From Phyllobacterium brassicacearum (GTDB taxonomy: Bacteria > Pseudomonadota > Alphaproteobacteria > Rhizobiales > Rhizobiaceae), in NCBI RefSeq assembly GCF_003010955.1, contig NZ_PGGO01000027.1:1-64000 (forward strand): a stretch of DNA of 64,000 nucleotides. The letters run 5' to 3'. Positions within the stretch are counted from its first letter, which is position 1. Each line of letters opens with the position of its first letter. The position numbers and the translations under genes are program-made. Under the pieces are notes generated by a model, which saw nothing but the letters and a program-made list of their open reading frames with translations, ran no database searches and was not told where the DNA came from. This document shows positions 17,956 through 27,185 of this stretch, piece after piece.

Positions 17956-18423
17956 ATGAGAAGGCGCGACTTTATTAGCACGGGCATCGGAGCAATAGCC
18001 ATTGTCCTGACTTCTGAGCAGGCCAACGCTGCAACAGCTTCGGTGATGACGATCTACAAGGACCCGAACTGCGGGTGCTGCAACCTTTGGGCCAAGGCAA
18101 TGGAAAACGCCGGGTTCACGGTCGAGCGCGTGAACACGGATGATCTGCCTGGCATCAAGAAACGTTTCGGCGTGCCGTCAGAGGTTGAAGGCTGTCACAC
18201 CGCCACCATCGATGGCTATTTCCTCGACGGGCACGTGCCCCTGGAAGCGGTGAGAAAACTACTGGATGAAAAGCCCGATCTTGCCGGGTTGGCGGTACCC
18301 GGCATGCCTGAGGGCTCGCTCGGGATGGGCAGCGACCCCAATGCCAGTTACGATGTCTTTGCAGTCGGTAAGGGGCCCGATCAGAAAACGTCAATCTATT
18401 ACGAGGTCAGACCCAGGAGCTGA
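17956..18423 (+). CDS. DUF411 metal-binding protein
   Basis: The 155-residue product has an N-terminal twin-Arg-like export signal (MRRRDFISTGIGAIAIV). The DUF411 signature is DPNCGCCNLWAKAMENAGF, then VPSEVEGCHTATIDGYFLDGHVP. The CxCC and single Cys/His positions are likely metal ligands. DUF411 proteins are found with copper and silver resistance genes. AAGGAGGT sits before the ATG. This is the last gene of the plus-strand copper cluster; a hairpin follows it and the next gene runs in the opposite direction. Confidence 0.85.
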   Translation: MRRRDFISTGIGAIAIVLTSEQANAATASVMTIYKDPNCGCCNLWAKAMENAGFTVERVNTDDLPGIKKRFGVPSEVEGCHTATIDGYFLDGHVPLEAVRKLLDEKPDLAGLAVPGMPEGSLGMGSDPNASYDVFAVGKGPDQKTSIYYEVRPRS

Positions 18424-18450
18424 GTTAGCAGCGGCAGCGATGGCCACTCA

Positions 18451-18492
18451 GGCTGGACTGAGGACCGATAGCACTCACCGCTGAGTCCAGCC
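18451..18492. terminator. Hairpin between convergent genes
   Basis: A perfect 9-bp inverted repeat, GGCTGGACT at 18451-18459 and AGTCCAGCC at 18484-18492, lies between the DUF411 and cupin genes with a 24-base loop. It may terminate transcription from both sides, although the T-run is weak. Confidence 0.4.
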
Positions 18493-18511
18493 GGAGAAAA
18501 GCTGTGTTCTT

Positions 18512-18934
18512 TCAAGCAGGGACCAGAATGCCTATCGTATGAATCCCAACTACCGTGCTGGTGTTTGTCGCCATGTCCGTCTGGCCTTTGGCGCAGGCAT
18601 ACATCTCGCCTTCTTTTACTTTGAATTCCCTGTCTGGCTTTTTGATCGTGAACTCACCCGCAGTGATGTAACACAGCATGTCATTGTCCATCATGGTTTC
18701 CGGGACCACCGCGCCGGGCTGAAATACGATGTCAACCAAGTTGATGCTCTTGTAGGCGGGGATATCTGATTTAAACGTGCCCAACTCAACAATTCTGACA
18801 CCGGGAGCGAGCTCCTTGCCGTCATTTGGCCCGTATTCTTTGGCCACGGCCGGGTCTGCTGAAATGAGTAAGGGTGTTGCGGCCGTCGCGGCAAGACCGA
18901 GTGCCAATGCCGATCGACGATTAATGTCTGTCAT
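18512..18934 (-). CDS. Cupin-domain secreted protein
   Basis: The 140-residue protein begins MTDINRRSALALGLAATAAT, a twin-Arg-like signal peptide ending near AVA (about residue 31). A small cupin barrel follows, with QPGAVVPETMMDNDMLCYITAGEF and KEGEMYACAKG around residues 73-123. Canonical His/Glu metal ligands of cupins are only partly present, since the first motif has Glu but lacks the His-x-His. It is convergent with the copper cluster. An in-frame upstream start (18988) gives an unlikely N-terminus. The function is unknown. Confidence 0.65.
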   Translation of the reverse strand: MTDINRRSALALGLAATAATPLLISADPAVAKEYGPNDGKELAPGVRIVELGTFKSDIPAYKSINLVDIVFQPGAVVPETMMDNDMLCYITAGEFTIKKPDREFKVKEGEMYACAKGQTDMATNTSTVVGIHTIGILVPA

Positions 18935-19424
18935 GACTTCCTCCCATATTTCGTGCGGGGTGGACTTAGGATCCGTTCTTACCCCCACGAGAAATGCATT
19001 TTACTACACGGTCGAACCTGTGTCCTCGGCGATTGACGCTGTCGCAGACCGCCGCTGGGGTTTGAGGCGGCCGGACGGCCCTTTGTACTCTAGAACCGCT
19101 TTCGGCGGGGGCCAGTTAAGGAAGAGAGCAGCGGATACTATGTCCCGGAGCCCCCGGCGGCTGACGTCATTCTGTGAATGGCGACACGCAGTGACCCAGC
19201 TTTTGAAGTTCTCGGTGTGCTCCGAAAATCGCATAATGGCTCGTATGGAACTTCCCTCTCCGGAATACTAGCGTCGTCTTCTCACGGCGTTAGAATTGCT
19301 CTCAGCACAGGCATGCCACCTGCCCATCTCCTGTTACATTCCAGGACCTCTCGGATGCAAATTATCCAGCGGGTTTTGGCAACGGCTCAATTCGAATGTA
19401 GGGGTTGTGTGTGGATGCCCCCTC
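18935..19424. other. Gene-poor region with a dispersed repeat copy
   Basis: No recognised gene. Bases 19205-19270 carry a copy of the dispersed motif (CGAAAATCGCATAATGGCTC followed by a GGAAC element). A minus-strand open frame at 19004-19234 looks non-coding. Confidence 0.4.
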
Positions 19425-21371
19425 CTAGGGTGTGACACGCCCGAAATATTCCGCGTGAAGCTGGCAGGCGAGGCTAAGCAGCGTAAAATCAGCCGCGTCG
19501 GCAATCTTGCGACCGGTTAGTGTCTCCACCCGTTGCAGGCGCTGGTAAAGCGTGTTGGGGTGAATGTTTAGGGCCTGCGCGGTGCGGGTCGCCGACTTTC
19601 CCTCGAGAATGTAGCGCGAGAGAGTGTCGTGCAGAACGCGATGCCTCGGATCCTGAAGCAGAGGCGCCAGTATTTGACGAGTGAATTCAAGGATATCCTG
19701 CCGCGCCCGCCCCTCCAGCAGCAGTTCCACTCCCATATCGCGATGCCGCAGAAGCCCCGAGCGTCCACGACGCGACAGCGCCTCCGCCGCTTGCGTAGCC
19801 AAGTCGCGCGACATCAAATGATGTTCGTTCGCCTCATAAATCTCGCTTGCTCCGACGGAGATGGTCTGCTTCGTCGCGGCGTCGGAGATAGCGCGAAGAT
19901 TTCGTTCCAGCGCCGCCGTGGTCGAAGCGGAGACCAGTATGACGATCTGGGCATCATGGTGAAAGAGCAAGGAGTTTGGGGAGGTCATGCCCTCTTGCAG
20001 GTCCGATAGGGACTTGTGAAGGGAAAGGCGCGGGTTGCCGGAAACCTCGCCTAGAGGGGCGCGCGCAACAAACACCTGATTGTAGCGATCGAGCCGAAAT
20101 CCGTGGTCGCTGCGACGACCATCGGAGGGTAAGCCAGCGGCCAATGCTTCGAAATGCGCTTTCTTGCGTGCATTCAGAACGTCCATCCGCGACATGTCGC
20201 GCACAAAGTCGAGCGCGACGAATGTCGCCAGCGTGCCGAACAGCACCTGATGAAAACCCGCATCCTCCGAAGTCCGGAACTGGAACCGACCGACAGGCGC
20301 TTCAGCAACCTTGACTGTCTGGCGTAAGGCTTCGCCGTCGTCGCTCCACCCTGTCGATTGGTAGTCGAGCCCCAGCACGTTCTCGAACCTGAAATCGACG
20401 CGAAACAGCTGAGCCACGGCGTCGAGCTGTTCTAGAAGGCCGTCACCGGTGGAGAAGATGCGCAGCAGCGCCTCATGCAGCGCGACGGCGCGGTCCAACT
20501 CGGCGTTCTTGCGCGCAAGATCGTTGCGCATCTGTTCAAGCCGGCGTGAGGTGGCGACGGCGTTCTGATAGGTCAGCGACCGTTGATAGGCGACCGCGAT
20601 CTGAGCGGCCAGTGATTCAAGGACGGTACGGTCAAAAACCGAAAAGGCTCCATCGCTGGAAAAGCAAAGCGTCGTCAGCGTGCCCAGGCGTTTCCCCTCG
20701 GCCATGACGGGAACGCAAAGTAGCGCGTTCGCTATCTCGGACCGTTCCATAAAGGACTGACTTTCGGGACGCATGACCCGATGGGCCGCGATGATATTCT
20801 GCCTACCATTGTGAATGGCCGGTCGGCCGGTTGCGAATACCTCGCCCGAGACCGATTCGTGCGGCTGGATACGATAATGGGTATAATCCTCGGGCAATCC
20901 TTCATGCGAAACGGGGATGAGAAAGCCGCTTTCCTCGTCGAACAAGCGAAAAACACCGGCATCGCAATGGGGAAGCACATTCATCACCTCGCGCAGGACG
21001 TTATGGACGATTTCGTGTTCGTCCAATGAATTGATGACTGCGGCGTTTACCGAGGCAAGCATTTCAAAGGTTCGGGTCTGAATCTCGATGACGGCGTCCT
21101 GAACGGCCTGAAGAATTTTAGCAGTCGTTTTGTCGCCTTCCTCATCACAGATCGCAAACTCGGTCCGTTTGGCTGTGAAATGAGAGTGATCCACGAGGAG
21201 GTAAAGGGTTTCTCCTTTGCGCTCAATGGAGTGGCGGATCAAGGTGGGACTGCCCCCCGGCTCGGCATCGATGTCCTTCAGGCGCAACGCTCGAGACTGT
21301 GCCAGTTCGCGCAGGACCGGGTGTGACAGCAAGTCAATCTTCACTCGAACATTCCATGTGATAACACACAC
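19425..21371 (-). CDS. GAF-domain transcriptional regulator with PucR-type HTH
   Basis: The protein is about 640 residues. A GAF sensor domain spans about residues 100-260 (HEIVHNVLREVMNVLPHCDA, then FDEESGFLIPVSHEGLPE). A central PucR-like region and a C-terminal helix-turn-helix (LNIHPNTLYQRLQRVETLTG) follow; this C-terminus is the PucR/CdaR DNA-binding type. It is divergent from an MFS transporter and an M20 hydrolase, which it probably controls in response to a small ligand. The GTG at 21344 is an alternative start with a slightly better RBS. Confidence 0.8.
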   Translation of the reverse strand: MCVITWNVRVKIDLLSHPVLRELAQSRALRLKDIDAEPGGSPTLIRHSIERKGETLYLLVDHSHFTAKRTEFAICDEEGDKTTAKILQAVQDAVIEIQTRTFEMLASVNAAVINSLDEHEIVHNVLREVMNVLPHCDAGVFRLFDEESGFLIPVSHEGLPEDYTHYRIQPHESVSGEVFATGRPAIHNGRQNIIAAHRVMRPESQSFMERSEIANALLCVPVMAEGKRLGTLTTLCFSSDGAFSVFDRTVLESLAAQIAVAYQRSLTYQNAVATSRRLEQMRNDLARKNAELDRAVALHEALLRIFSTGDGLLEQLDAVAQLFRVDFRFENVLGLDYQSTGWSDDGEALRQTVKVAEAPVGRFQFRTSEDAGFHQVLFGTLATFVALDFVRDMSRMDVLNARKKAHFEALAAGLPSDGRRSDHGFRLDRYNQVFVARAPLGEVSGNPRLSLHKSLSDLQEGMTSPNSLLFHHDAQIVILVSASTTAALERNLRAISDAATKQTISVGASEIYEANEHHLMSRDLATQAAEALSRRGRSGLLRHRDMGVELLLEGRARQDILEFTRQILAPLLQDPRHRVLHDTLSRYILEGKSATRTAQALNIHPNTLYQRLQRVETLTGRKIADAADFTLLSLACQLHAEYFGRVTP

Positions 21372-21461
21372 TAGATTCTGAATTCGTATGGAGCCTTCAA
21401 CATAGGAATTTCATCGCGATGACACAAACATTAAAAATCAAAATAAAAAGGGAACGGCGAA

Positions 21462-22685
21462 ATGATTTCTAGAATAAAGCGTCGCCACGTCATTATCGGC
21501 ATGCTGTTTGTCTGCTGGGTCGTTGGCTTTTTGGACAAGACCGCCATCAACATCGCGATCATTCCGATTAGCGAGGAATTTGGTCTGACGCCGGATCATC
21601 AGGGCATGATCATAAGTGCCTTCTTCCTTGCATATTCGATGACGCAGTTGATTGGGGGCTATCTCGTAGACCGTCTGGGCTCACGCCGGGTACTGAGTTC
21701 GGCTGTGGCCGTCTGGTCGTTGGGCACGGTGGTCTCGGGTGCAGTCACCAGCGCGGTGGGATTGGCGGCAGCACGTGCCGTCACTGGTGCAGGGGAAGCA
21801 ATCTTCCCCGCAGGCGGCTCTGTCGCCATCACCGAGAATTTCGAAAAAACCCAAATGGCCCGCGCCAAGTCGGTTCTGCAATCGGGTGCATCTGTCGGCT
21901 TCGCCCTCGGCTCAATCGTCATCACCTCGTTGATCGCATTCTATAGCTGGCGCCTGATGTTCTTCGCGCTGGGCGCCGTCGGCCTTGTCCTGGCGATAAT
22001 GCTGTACTGCGTCATGCCGCCGCGCTCCGATACTCTGGTCGCCAAAGACGCTGGCGCGAAAATCTCGGAAAAGCAGCGCATCGCAGGGCTACTGAAGAAC
22101 ACACTGACCTGGAAGATCGCATCGGTGTATTTCTTCACCAACATTGTCTTCTGGGGCCTGCAATCCTGGCTGCCATCCTACTGGGTGAAGGTCAAGGGCA
22201 TGAGCATGATGGAGATGGGTGCCTATTCGATGATCCCGCCGACACTGGGGTTTGTTTCCTTCCTCACTTGCGGCTGGTTACTTGACCGCTTCTTCCATCA
22301 GAAAGAGAAATATCTCATCTGCATCGGTTCAGCTGTGTCGGCAGTGTTCATCTACCTGATGGCAAACGCGGAATCGATTCCACTGGCCTTCGCCTATCTG
22401 TCAGTATCGAACGTCTTCCTGAACGCGATCTCGATCAGTGTCTTCGTCAGCATCATGAAGCATTTTCCGCACAATTCGGTCGGGACCGCCACGGGCCTCA
22501 TCAATTCTCTGGCGCAGCTTGGCTCGTTTGCATCACCCATGCTGATTGGGGCAGTCCTATCTGCAACGAACCAGAACTACGGCATTGCCTTCTCGGTCAT
22601 CGTCGGCTGCGCCGTAATCGTCTGCGCCATCGCCACAACCTTCCCCGCCATCCACAGCAAAAAAATCGTCGAACAGACCGCCTGA
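21462..22685 (+). CDS. MFS transporter
   Basis: The 407-residue transporter has about 12 predicted helices. The first loop carries the MFS-A-like motif GGYLVDRLGSRRVL. The overall pattern (FLDKTAINIAIIPISEEFGL at helix 1) resembles the anion:cation symporter group, which takes up organic acids and their conjugates. AAGGGAACGG precedes the ATG. Only 9 bp separate it from the M20 amidohydrolase gene, so the two are probably co-transcribed and work together in uptake and hydrolysis of an amide. The substrate is not shown by the sequence. Confidence 0.85.
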   Translation: MISRIKRRHVIIGMLFVCWVVGFLDKTAINIAIIPISEEFGLTPDHQGMIISAFFLAYSMTQLIGGYLVDRLGSRRVLSSAVAVWSLGTVVSGAVTSAVGLAAARAVTGAGEAIFPAGGSVAITENFEKTQMARAKSVLQSGASVGFALGSIVITSLIAFYSWRLMFFALGAVGLVLAIMLYCVMPPRSDTLVAKDAGAKISEKQRIAGLLKNTLTWKIASVYFFTNIVFWGLQSWLPSYWVKVKGMSMMEMGAYSMIPPTLGFVSFLTCGWLLDRFFHQKEKYLICIGSAVSAVFIYLMANAESIPLAFAYLSVSNVFLNAISISVFVSIMKHFPHNSVGTATGLINSLAQLGSFASPMLIGAVLSATNQNYGIAFSVIVGCAVIVCAIATTFPAIHSKKIVEQTA

Positions 22686-22694
22686 AGGAAGATC

Positions 22695-24086
22695 ATGACC
22701 TATATCAACATCATCGAGCGCACCGTCGCGGCGCATGCGGAAAATCTGAAATCCGTGTCGGACGCCATCTGGTCCTTCGCCGAGATTCGCTATGAGGAGA
22801 CGCAATCCGCGGCCCTTCTGGCGGACGAGTTGGAAAAGGCGGGCTTCGCGGTCACCCGCAACGCGGGCAATATCGAAACCGCCTTCGTCGCCAGCTATGG
22901 CGAGGGCCATCCGGTCGTCGCCATCCTCGGCGAGTTCGATGCATTGCCCGGTCTTAGCCAGCAAGGCGGTGTTGCAAGCTACGACCCCACCATTGAGGGT
23001 GGAAATGGCCATGGCTGCGGTCACAACCTGCTGGGCACCGGCGCGCTGGCGGCAATTCTCGCGCTGAAGGCCTGCAAGGACGAGTTGAACCTCGACGGCA
23101 CGATTCGCTACTACGGCTGCCCGGCCGAGGAAGGCGGCGGAGGCAAAGCGTATATGGCGCGCGAGGGGCTGTTCGCAGATGTTGACGTGGCCTTCACTTG
23201 GCACCCCTGGGACGAAAACCTTTCCTATAACGCACGGATGCTGGCGACGAATCAGCTCTACTTCACCTTCCGCGGCACCAGCGCCCATGCCGGGTTCGAG
23301 CCGCATCTAGGTCGCTCCGCGCTGGACGCGGTCGAGCTGACCAATGTCGGTTCCAACTATCTGCGTGAGCACATCCTTCAGGACGGCCGCATCCATTACG
23401 CGATCACCGACACGGGTGGGCGGGCGCCGAATGTAGTGCAGTCTCAGGCACAGGTGCTCTACAAAGTGCGTGCACCTCGAATGGACCAAGTCCGCGACAT
23501 CACAGAGAGGGTGAAAGATGTTGCACGCGGCGCGGCGCTGATGACCGGGACGGAGCTGGAGATCACGTTCGACGCTGCCTCCGCCGACCTGGTGCCAAAC
23601 GTGACACTTGCACGGATGATGCACCAGGAGTTCGAAAAGCTCGGTGTCGCCGGCTTCTCCAACAGTGAAAAGGATTTCGCAGGGAGTATCCAGAAAACCT
23701 TCTCGGCTGAGGTGCAGAGGCGGATAGCCAAACGCGGCAAGATTCTGTCCGAAGACCTTAACACGTTCCAGGAAGAACCGACGTTCCTGCATGGCTCGAC
23801 CGATGTAGGTGACGTGAGCTGGCTAGTCCCGACCGGGCAGGTTTATGTCGCGACCGAGGCCTACGGCACGCCACCCCATACTTGGCAGATGGTTGCGCAA
23901 GGGACCTCTGGCTATGCCCACAAGGGGATGCTGCAGGCCGGCAAGGTCATGGCCGCCTCGGCGGTGCGGGCAATGACCGATCCAGCGTTGGTCGTCGCCG
24001 CGAAAAAAGAGCATCGCGAGCAGCTGGGCGGCGAGAGCTATCTGTCATTGATCCCTGCGGAAGCGATGCCGCAACGTTTGCGCTAA
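22695..24086 (+). CDS. M20-family amidohydrolase (AbgB-like)
   Basis: The 463-residue cytoplasmic metallohydrolase has the M20 signatures GEFDALPGLSQ (about 80), GNGHGCGHNLLG (about 105), GCPAEEGGGGK (about 140) and SAHAGFEPHLGRSALDAVEL (dimerisation region). The C-terminal HGSTDVGDVSW supplies the last metal ligand region. Length and motifs match the p-aminobenzoyl-glutamate hydrolase B / amidohydrolase group, which cleaves N-acyl amino acids or similar amides. It follows an MFS gene and a PucR-type regulator, so it likely acts on an imported amide. Confidence 0.85.
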   Translation: MTYINIIERTVAAHAENLKSVSDAIWSFAEIRYEETQSAALLADELEKAGFAVTRNAGNIETAFVASYGEGHPVVAILGEFDALPGLSQQGGVASYDPTIEGGNGHGCGHNLLGTGALAAILALKACKDELNLDGTIRYYGCPAEEGGGGKAYMAREGLFADVDVAFTWHPWDENLSYNARMLATNQLYFTFRGTSAHAGFEPHLGRSALDAVELTNVGSNYLREHILQDGRIHYAITDTGGRAPNVVQSQAQVLYKVRAPRMDQVRDITERVKDVARGAALMTGTELEITFDAASADLVPNVTLARMMHQEFEKLGVAGFSNSEKDFAGSIQKTFSAEVQRRIAKRGKILSEDLNTFQEEPTFLHGSTDVGDVSWLVPTGQVYVATEAYGTPPHTWQMVAQGTSGYAHKGMLQAGKVMAASAVRAMTDPALVVAAKKEHREQLGGESYLSLIPAEAMPQRLR

Positions 24087-24449
24087 CTGAGTCTTCGGCG
24101 GGTGTCGGCTTGCACTTGAACGCAAGAATGCGGTAGTTTGTGCGAACTGTGGCATTTAATTATGAGAATTTCAGTGCTTCGGTTCTCAAATATGATGCCA
24201 CAGCGAGACGCGGACAGCATCTGATGTGGCATTGCATATGATATTGAAAATAAGAAAGGTTTTGACCCGGACGGTTAATGCATGAGCAGTCAGCGCTTTA
24301 ATCCAACATTCAATAAGTTGAAAAACGATGTGTCGATAGATTCTCAAATTAACTGCTGAAAATCAAGTTTTGGTTATCAAATAAAGTGCTAATTCTCAAA
24401 TTTACTGCAAGTATAACCTATTGTATTCATTGCCGTGGCATTCTTATAT
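24087..24449. other. AT-rich intergenic region
   Basis: No gene seen. The stretch is AT-richer than the neighbouring catabolic genes and ends at an IS3-family transposase remnant. It contains repeated TTCTCAAAT-like words, which may be incidental. Confidence 0.35.
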
Positions 24450-24775
24450 TTAAGTGCCGTCCGACATACGGGGCTCTCCAGTAGAATTCACGCAGCCATT
24501 TTCAGTTTCGCCGATACCCATATTGGGCCGTTCGTTGTTGTACGCCCATAGCCACTGCGTGGCGAATTCCTGTGCCTCCTCGATGCTTTCAATGATGTAT
24601 TGGTCGAGCCATTCATGTCGGACGGTGCGGTTGTAGCGCTCGACATAGGCATTCTGTTGCGGCTTTCCGGGCTGGATGTGGCTCAAAGCAATACCTTGTG
24701 TTTCGGCCCATTCCATCAGTTTGCCACTGACATATTCAGGTCCATTATCCACACGAATGGCGAACTGCACCCATG
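24450..24775 (-). pseudogene. IS3-family transposase OrfB fragment
   Basis: The minus-strand frame carries the C-terminal integrase-core motifs RVDNGPEYVSGKLMEWA, GKPQQNAYVERYNRTVRHEW and WLWAYNNERPNMGIG. These include the second catalytic Asp (DNGPE) and the Glu (NAYVERYNR) of the DDE triad. The frame then leaves the expected end; the nucleotides KLKMAA-stop are still present downstream in another frame, so a few codons were deleted. The 5' two-thirds of orfB and all of orfA are absent. Subgroup IS407/IS51-like. Confidence 0.7.
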
Positions 24776-24797
24776 AACAAAGCTATCAGTATCTTTC

Positions 24798-24944
24798 TTA
24801 TTTACTGGGTCCTTTGAAAAATTGCTGTGCCCAAAGTATGGCATGCCACATCACTGAACGGAATGGGATGGGGGGTTTTGATGCTGGACCCCAGTCGTCA
24901 TCGGCACAGTCGCGAGCGGCGGCCCATAAGGCGTCGGCGAGCAT
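24798..24944 (-). CDS. Small ORF (48 aa), unrecognised
   Basis: The 48-residue product starts MLADALWAAARDCADDDW, 12 bases after the stop of the preceding minus-strand small ORF, with GCAGGGA before the ATG. It may be a small protein or the end of a broken gene next to the IS3 remnant. No family is recognised. Confidence 0.3.
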   Translation of the reverse strand: MLADALWAAARDCADDDWGPASKPPIPFRSVMWHAILWAQQFFKGPSK

Positions 24945-24956
24945 ATATCCCTGCTC

Positions 24957-25076
24957 TCAGCTGATTCGCATATCGACCAGTGGCTTTTCATCGCCATGCC
25001 ATACTTCTATGCTGATTTCACCGAACGCACGGTGGGCAGACACGGCGATGGAATGCATGCTTCCGTGAATCTTCAT
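24957..25076 (-). CDS. Small ORF (39 aa), unrecognised
   Basis: AAAGGA lies 7 bases before the ATG, a good ribosome binding site. The 39-residue product starts MKIHGSMHSIAVSAHRAFGE. It is followed closely by a second small ORF on the same strand. No family is recognised; both lie in a region of eroded mobile DNA. Confidence 0.35.
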   Translation of the reverse strand: MKIHGSMHSIAVSAHRAFGEISIEVWHGDEKPLVDMRIS

Positions 25077-25316
25077 TACTGAATCCTTTTTGCTGTGTGG
25101 CCGGAGATCCCGGTGCCGAGGTAGGCCACACCCGGAGAGTGGTTGGCAGACAGATTAGGCTTCCCCTGCGAAAGGTGCTTGCCCGCAAGCGCCAAAGATT
25201 TGCGATGCGATGCCCACGGCACCGCAAAATCATCGTTCCGTGTCAGCCACGGCAGCGCCGCGGTAAATACGTCGAGGGGGCGCCACTCGTATCAGTCTGA
25301 GGTGCGGGTGGCCCGA

Positions 25317-25529
25317 TTACTCTGCTGCTTTCAATATGCGTGATCGACGCGAACGTAAGCAATGAGCCCACCACGCTCCGTTCATGACAATGACGAATGC
25401 GATGACACCAGCCTCGTCGCTCGGCAACCAATGCGGGCCATTCGCTAGGTAGTCGTCGTTGGAGGGGAACTGCAACGGATCGATGTACTTTGCCAACACA
25501 CTGATCGACAGCAATATGATCCCCAACAT
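25317..25529 (-). CDS. Small membrane protein, hypothetical
   Basis: The 70-residue product from MLGIILLSISVLAKYIDPL has a hydrophobic N-terminus (residues 2-14), a polar middle with PSNDDYLANGPHWLPSDE, and a second helix (GVIAFVIVMNGAWW). GGGGAG lies only 3 bases from the ATG, a short spacing. It overlaps no other credible gene. The function is unknown. Confidence 0.35.
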   Translation of the reverse strand: MLGIILLSISVLAKYIDPLQFPSNDDYLANGPHWLPSDEAGVIAFVIVMNGAWWAHCLRSRRSRILKAAE

Positions 25530-25580
25530 CTTCTCCCCACGCTTCCATTTGTAGCGATAGTTTTTGATCCCACCCCTACG

Positions 25581-26090
25581 ATGGATAGGTATGAGAATTG
25601 CCGCCTCCTGCCGTTCGAAGACGTGACAGAGCAAAGCTTCGACATGGTGATCGGCTCCAATTTCAAAGGCGCTTACTTCACCATTCAAAAGGCCTTGCCG
25701 CTCCTCAGGAAAGGCTCGTCTGTCGTCATCAATGCGTCCGTTGGCCCGCGCAAAGGGTGGCCGACGACCTCGACCGTCTCGACCTGCAAGGCCGCGGTCG
25801 TCCATCTCGCGCGAATCCTCAGCGCCGAACTCGTGGACCGCGGGATTCGCGTGAATACCCTAAGCCCAGGCTCGACGGACACGGCGATGTTCGCTCGTTT
25901 CGCAGGCCAAGAGCAGGGCGACGCGGTCAAGGGCGTCCTTGCAACCAGCAATCCCAGCAAGCGAATGGCCAATCCGTCGGAAATCGCGAAGCTGGCGGTT
26001 TACCTCGCGTCGGACGATTCCGCGTACGTCGTCGGAGCAGACTTCCTGATCGACGGCGGGGTCGCGGCCATTTCGCCCGTGGGCGCTTGA
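25581..26090 (+). pseudogene. SDR-family oxidoreductase, truncated and lacking catalytic Tyr
   Basis: The frame carries the C-terminal two-thirds of a short-chain dehydrogenase: DVTEQSFDMVIGSNFKGAYF, then SSVVINASVG, NTLSPGSTDTAMF and the terminal GADFLIDGGVAAI. The N-terminal Rossmann segment with the TGxxxGxG motif is missing. In the catalytic block the Tyr four residues before Lys (normally YxxxK) is replaced by Val (VSTCKAAV). Both defects make it very unlikely to be a working dehydrogenase. Full SDRs are about 250 residues; this is 169. Confidence 0.65.
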
Positions 26091-26283
26091 GCTTTGTTGC
26101 AGAGAGTCGAGGCCGTTCCTGTTCCCGCTCACGCAGGGACGGCTCGCACCGCCAAGCCCGAAAACTGTCGGCCGAGACGGCCCTGCCGTCTGCGGTCGTG
26201 GATTTGAGTTCGAAAATCGTCGGTTCTGCGCTGACTCAACTACGAACACGGCAAGAAGGAGAGCATGAGGAATTGTATGGCAT

Positions 26284-26560
26284 TCAGGCCGCGGCGAAAT
26301 TATCGCCGGGTTCGTGATTGTCGTTTGCCATGCCTGGATACCATTTCTCGAAGGTTGACCGCAGGGAGCCGTCCAGGGTCTGCGTTCTGGTTTGTAGTAA
26401 AAAATGCGCGCCGTCCGGCTCCATTGCATCTGCTGCTTTTTGGCGAAACGCTTGCTGATGACGGCGTTCACGGTGGCCTCGACGAATGCCGAGGATATCC
26501 GCTCACCAGACCGGTAGCGCTCGCCGTAATTGATCAGGCTCGCGCTGTTCTACGATCTCC
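26284..26560 (-). pseudogene. ISKra4-like transposase C-terminal remnant
   Basis: Read on the minus strand, the frame gives NYGERYRSGERISSAFVEAT, then VISKRFAKKQQMQWSR. After a single missing base it continues GAHFLLQTRTQTLDGSLRST and FEKWYPGM before a stop. This run resembles the C-terminus of ISKra4-family transposases, in which KRQQMRW and GAHLLLQxRT blocks are conserved. The rest of the element was not found. Confidence 0.55.
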
Positions 26561-26623
26561 AGTTTCTGTTACGCGGATCATAACAAAAGCCGATGAGCGA
26601 TGAGGGGCTAAATCAGGCTGGCA

Positions 26624-26845
26624 TCATCCGGGACCCTTGGCCCCTTCTAAAAGCTTTATGAGTTCCTCTAATTTCCGGATTTCCTCATATTCCCTAGTAA
26701 TGAGTTGCCTATTCATCTCAATATCACCGCTGTCATCCTGAATAGTTTTTAGCTCATTTATTATCATCTCTGACGCGGCGATGTTCTGAAGATGTACGTT
26801 AATCCGGGCGTTATACGAGGCAATAGTCTCCTCAAGAGAAGTCAT
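26624..26845 (-). CDS. Small coiled-coil protein, hypothetical
   Basis: The 73-residue product starts MTSLEETIASYNARINVHL after a strong GGAGGG seven bases upstream. It is highly charged and predicted to be almost entirely helical with heptad-like spacing, for example EMNRQLITREYEEIRKLEEL; a short coiled-coil dimer is likely. No family is recognised. It lies close to the ISKra4 remnant and is probably a real small gene. Confidence 0.5.
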   Translation of the reverse strand: MTSLEETIASYNARINVHLQNIAASEMIINELKTIQDDSGDIEMNRQLITREYEEIRKLEELIKLLEGAKGPG

Positions 26846-27185
26846 CGCGGTTCCCTCCGAAAACAGGGAACATAGCAGAAATTCGGACGGTAGAATTGGG
26901 GGGACTTTTCGATTGTGGAAGAGCCGAACCGCCGCTCGACATGCCTTGGAGCCTGCGTGCTTGACTGGCCACCGAAAACCTGCGCCCTGCGGGCCGCTGT
27001 AGCCGCCCAGCAAGCCGGGGCGTCTTACAGCTAAGCGTATGGTTTTCTTCAGCCCGATCAACAGGCGGACTGTACGCACTTTTCCAAGAGCATGCCTACG
27101 CCCCCGGATGGGTCCGACACCCACTTTGTTATCTAGTACAGGGAGCCTCTTATAACATATCGAAGTGGGTTGGATCGCGCGGCAG
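26846..27185. other. Intergenic region, no gene seen
   Basis: No credible gene or terminator was found between the coiled-coil gene and the HTH gene. A long minus-strand open frame here lacks coding features. Confidence 0.35.

Noticed and set aside
22557-23306. Minus-strand frame of 249 codons
   Set aside because: Antisense to the MFS and M20 genes; no family features.
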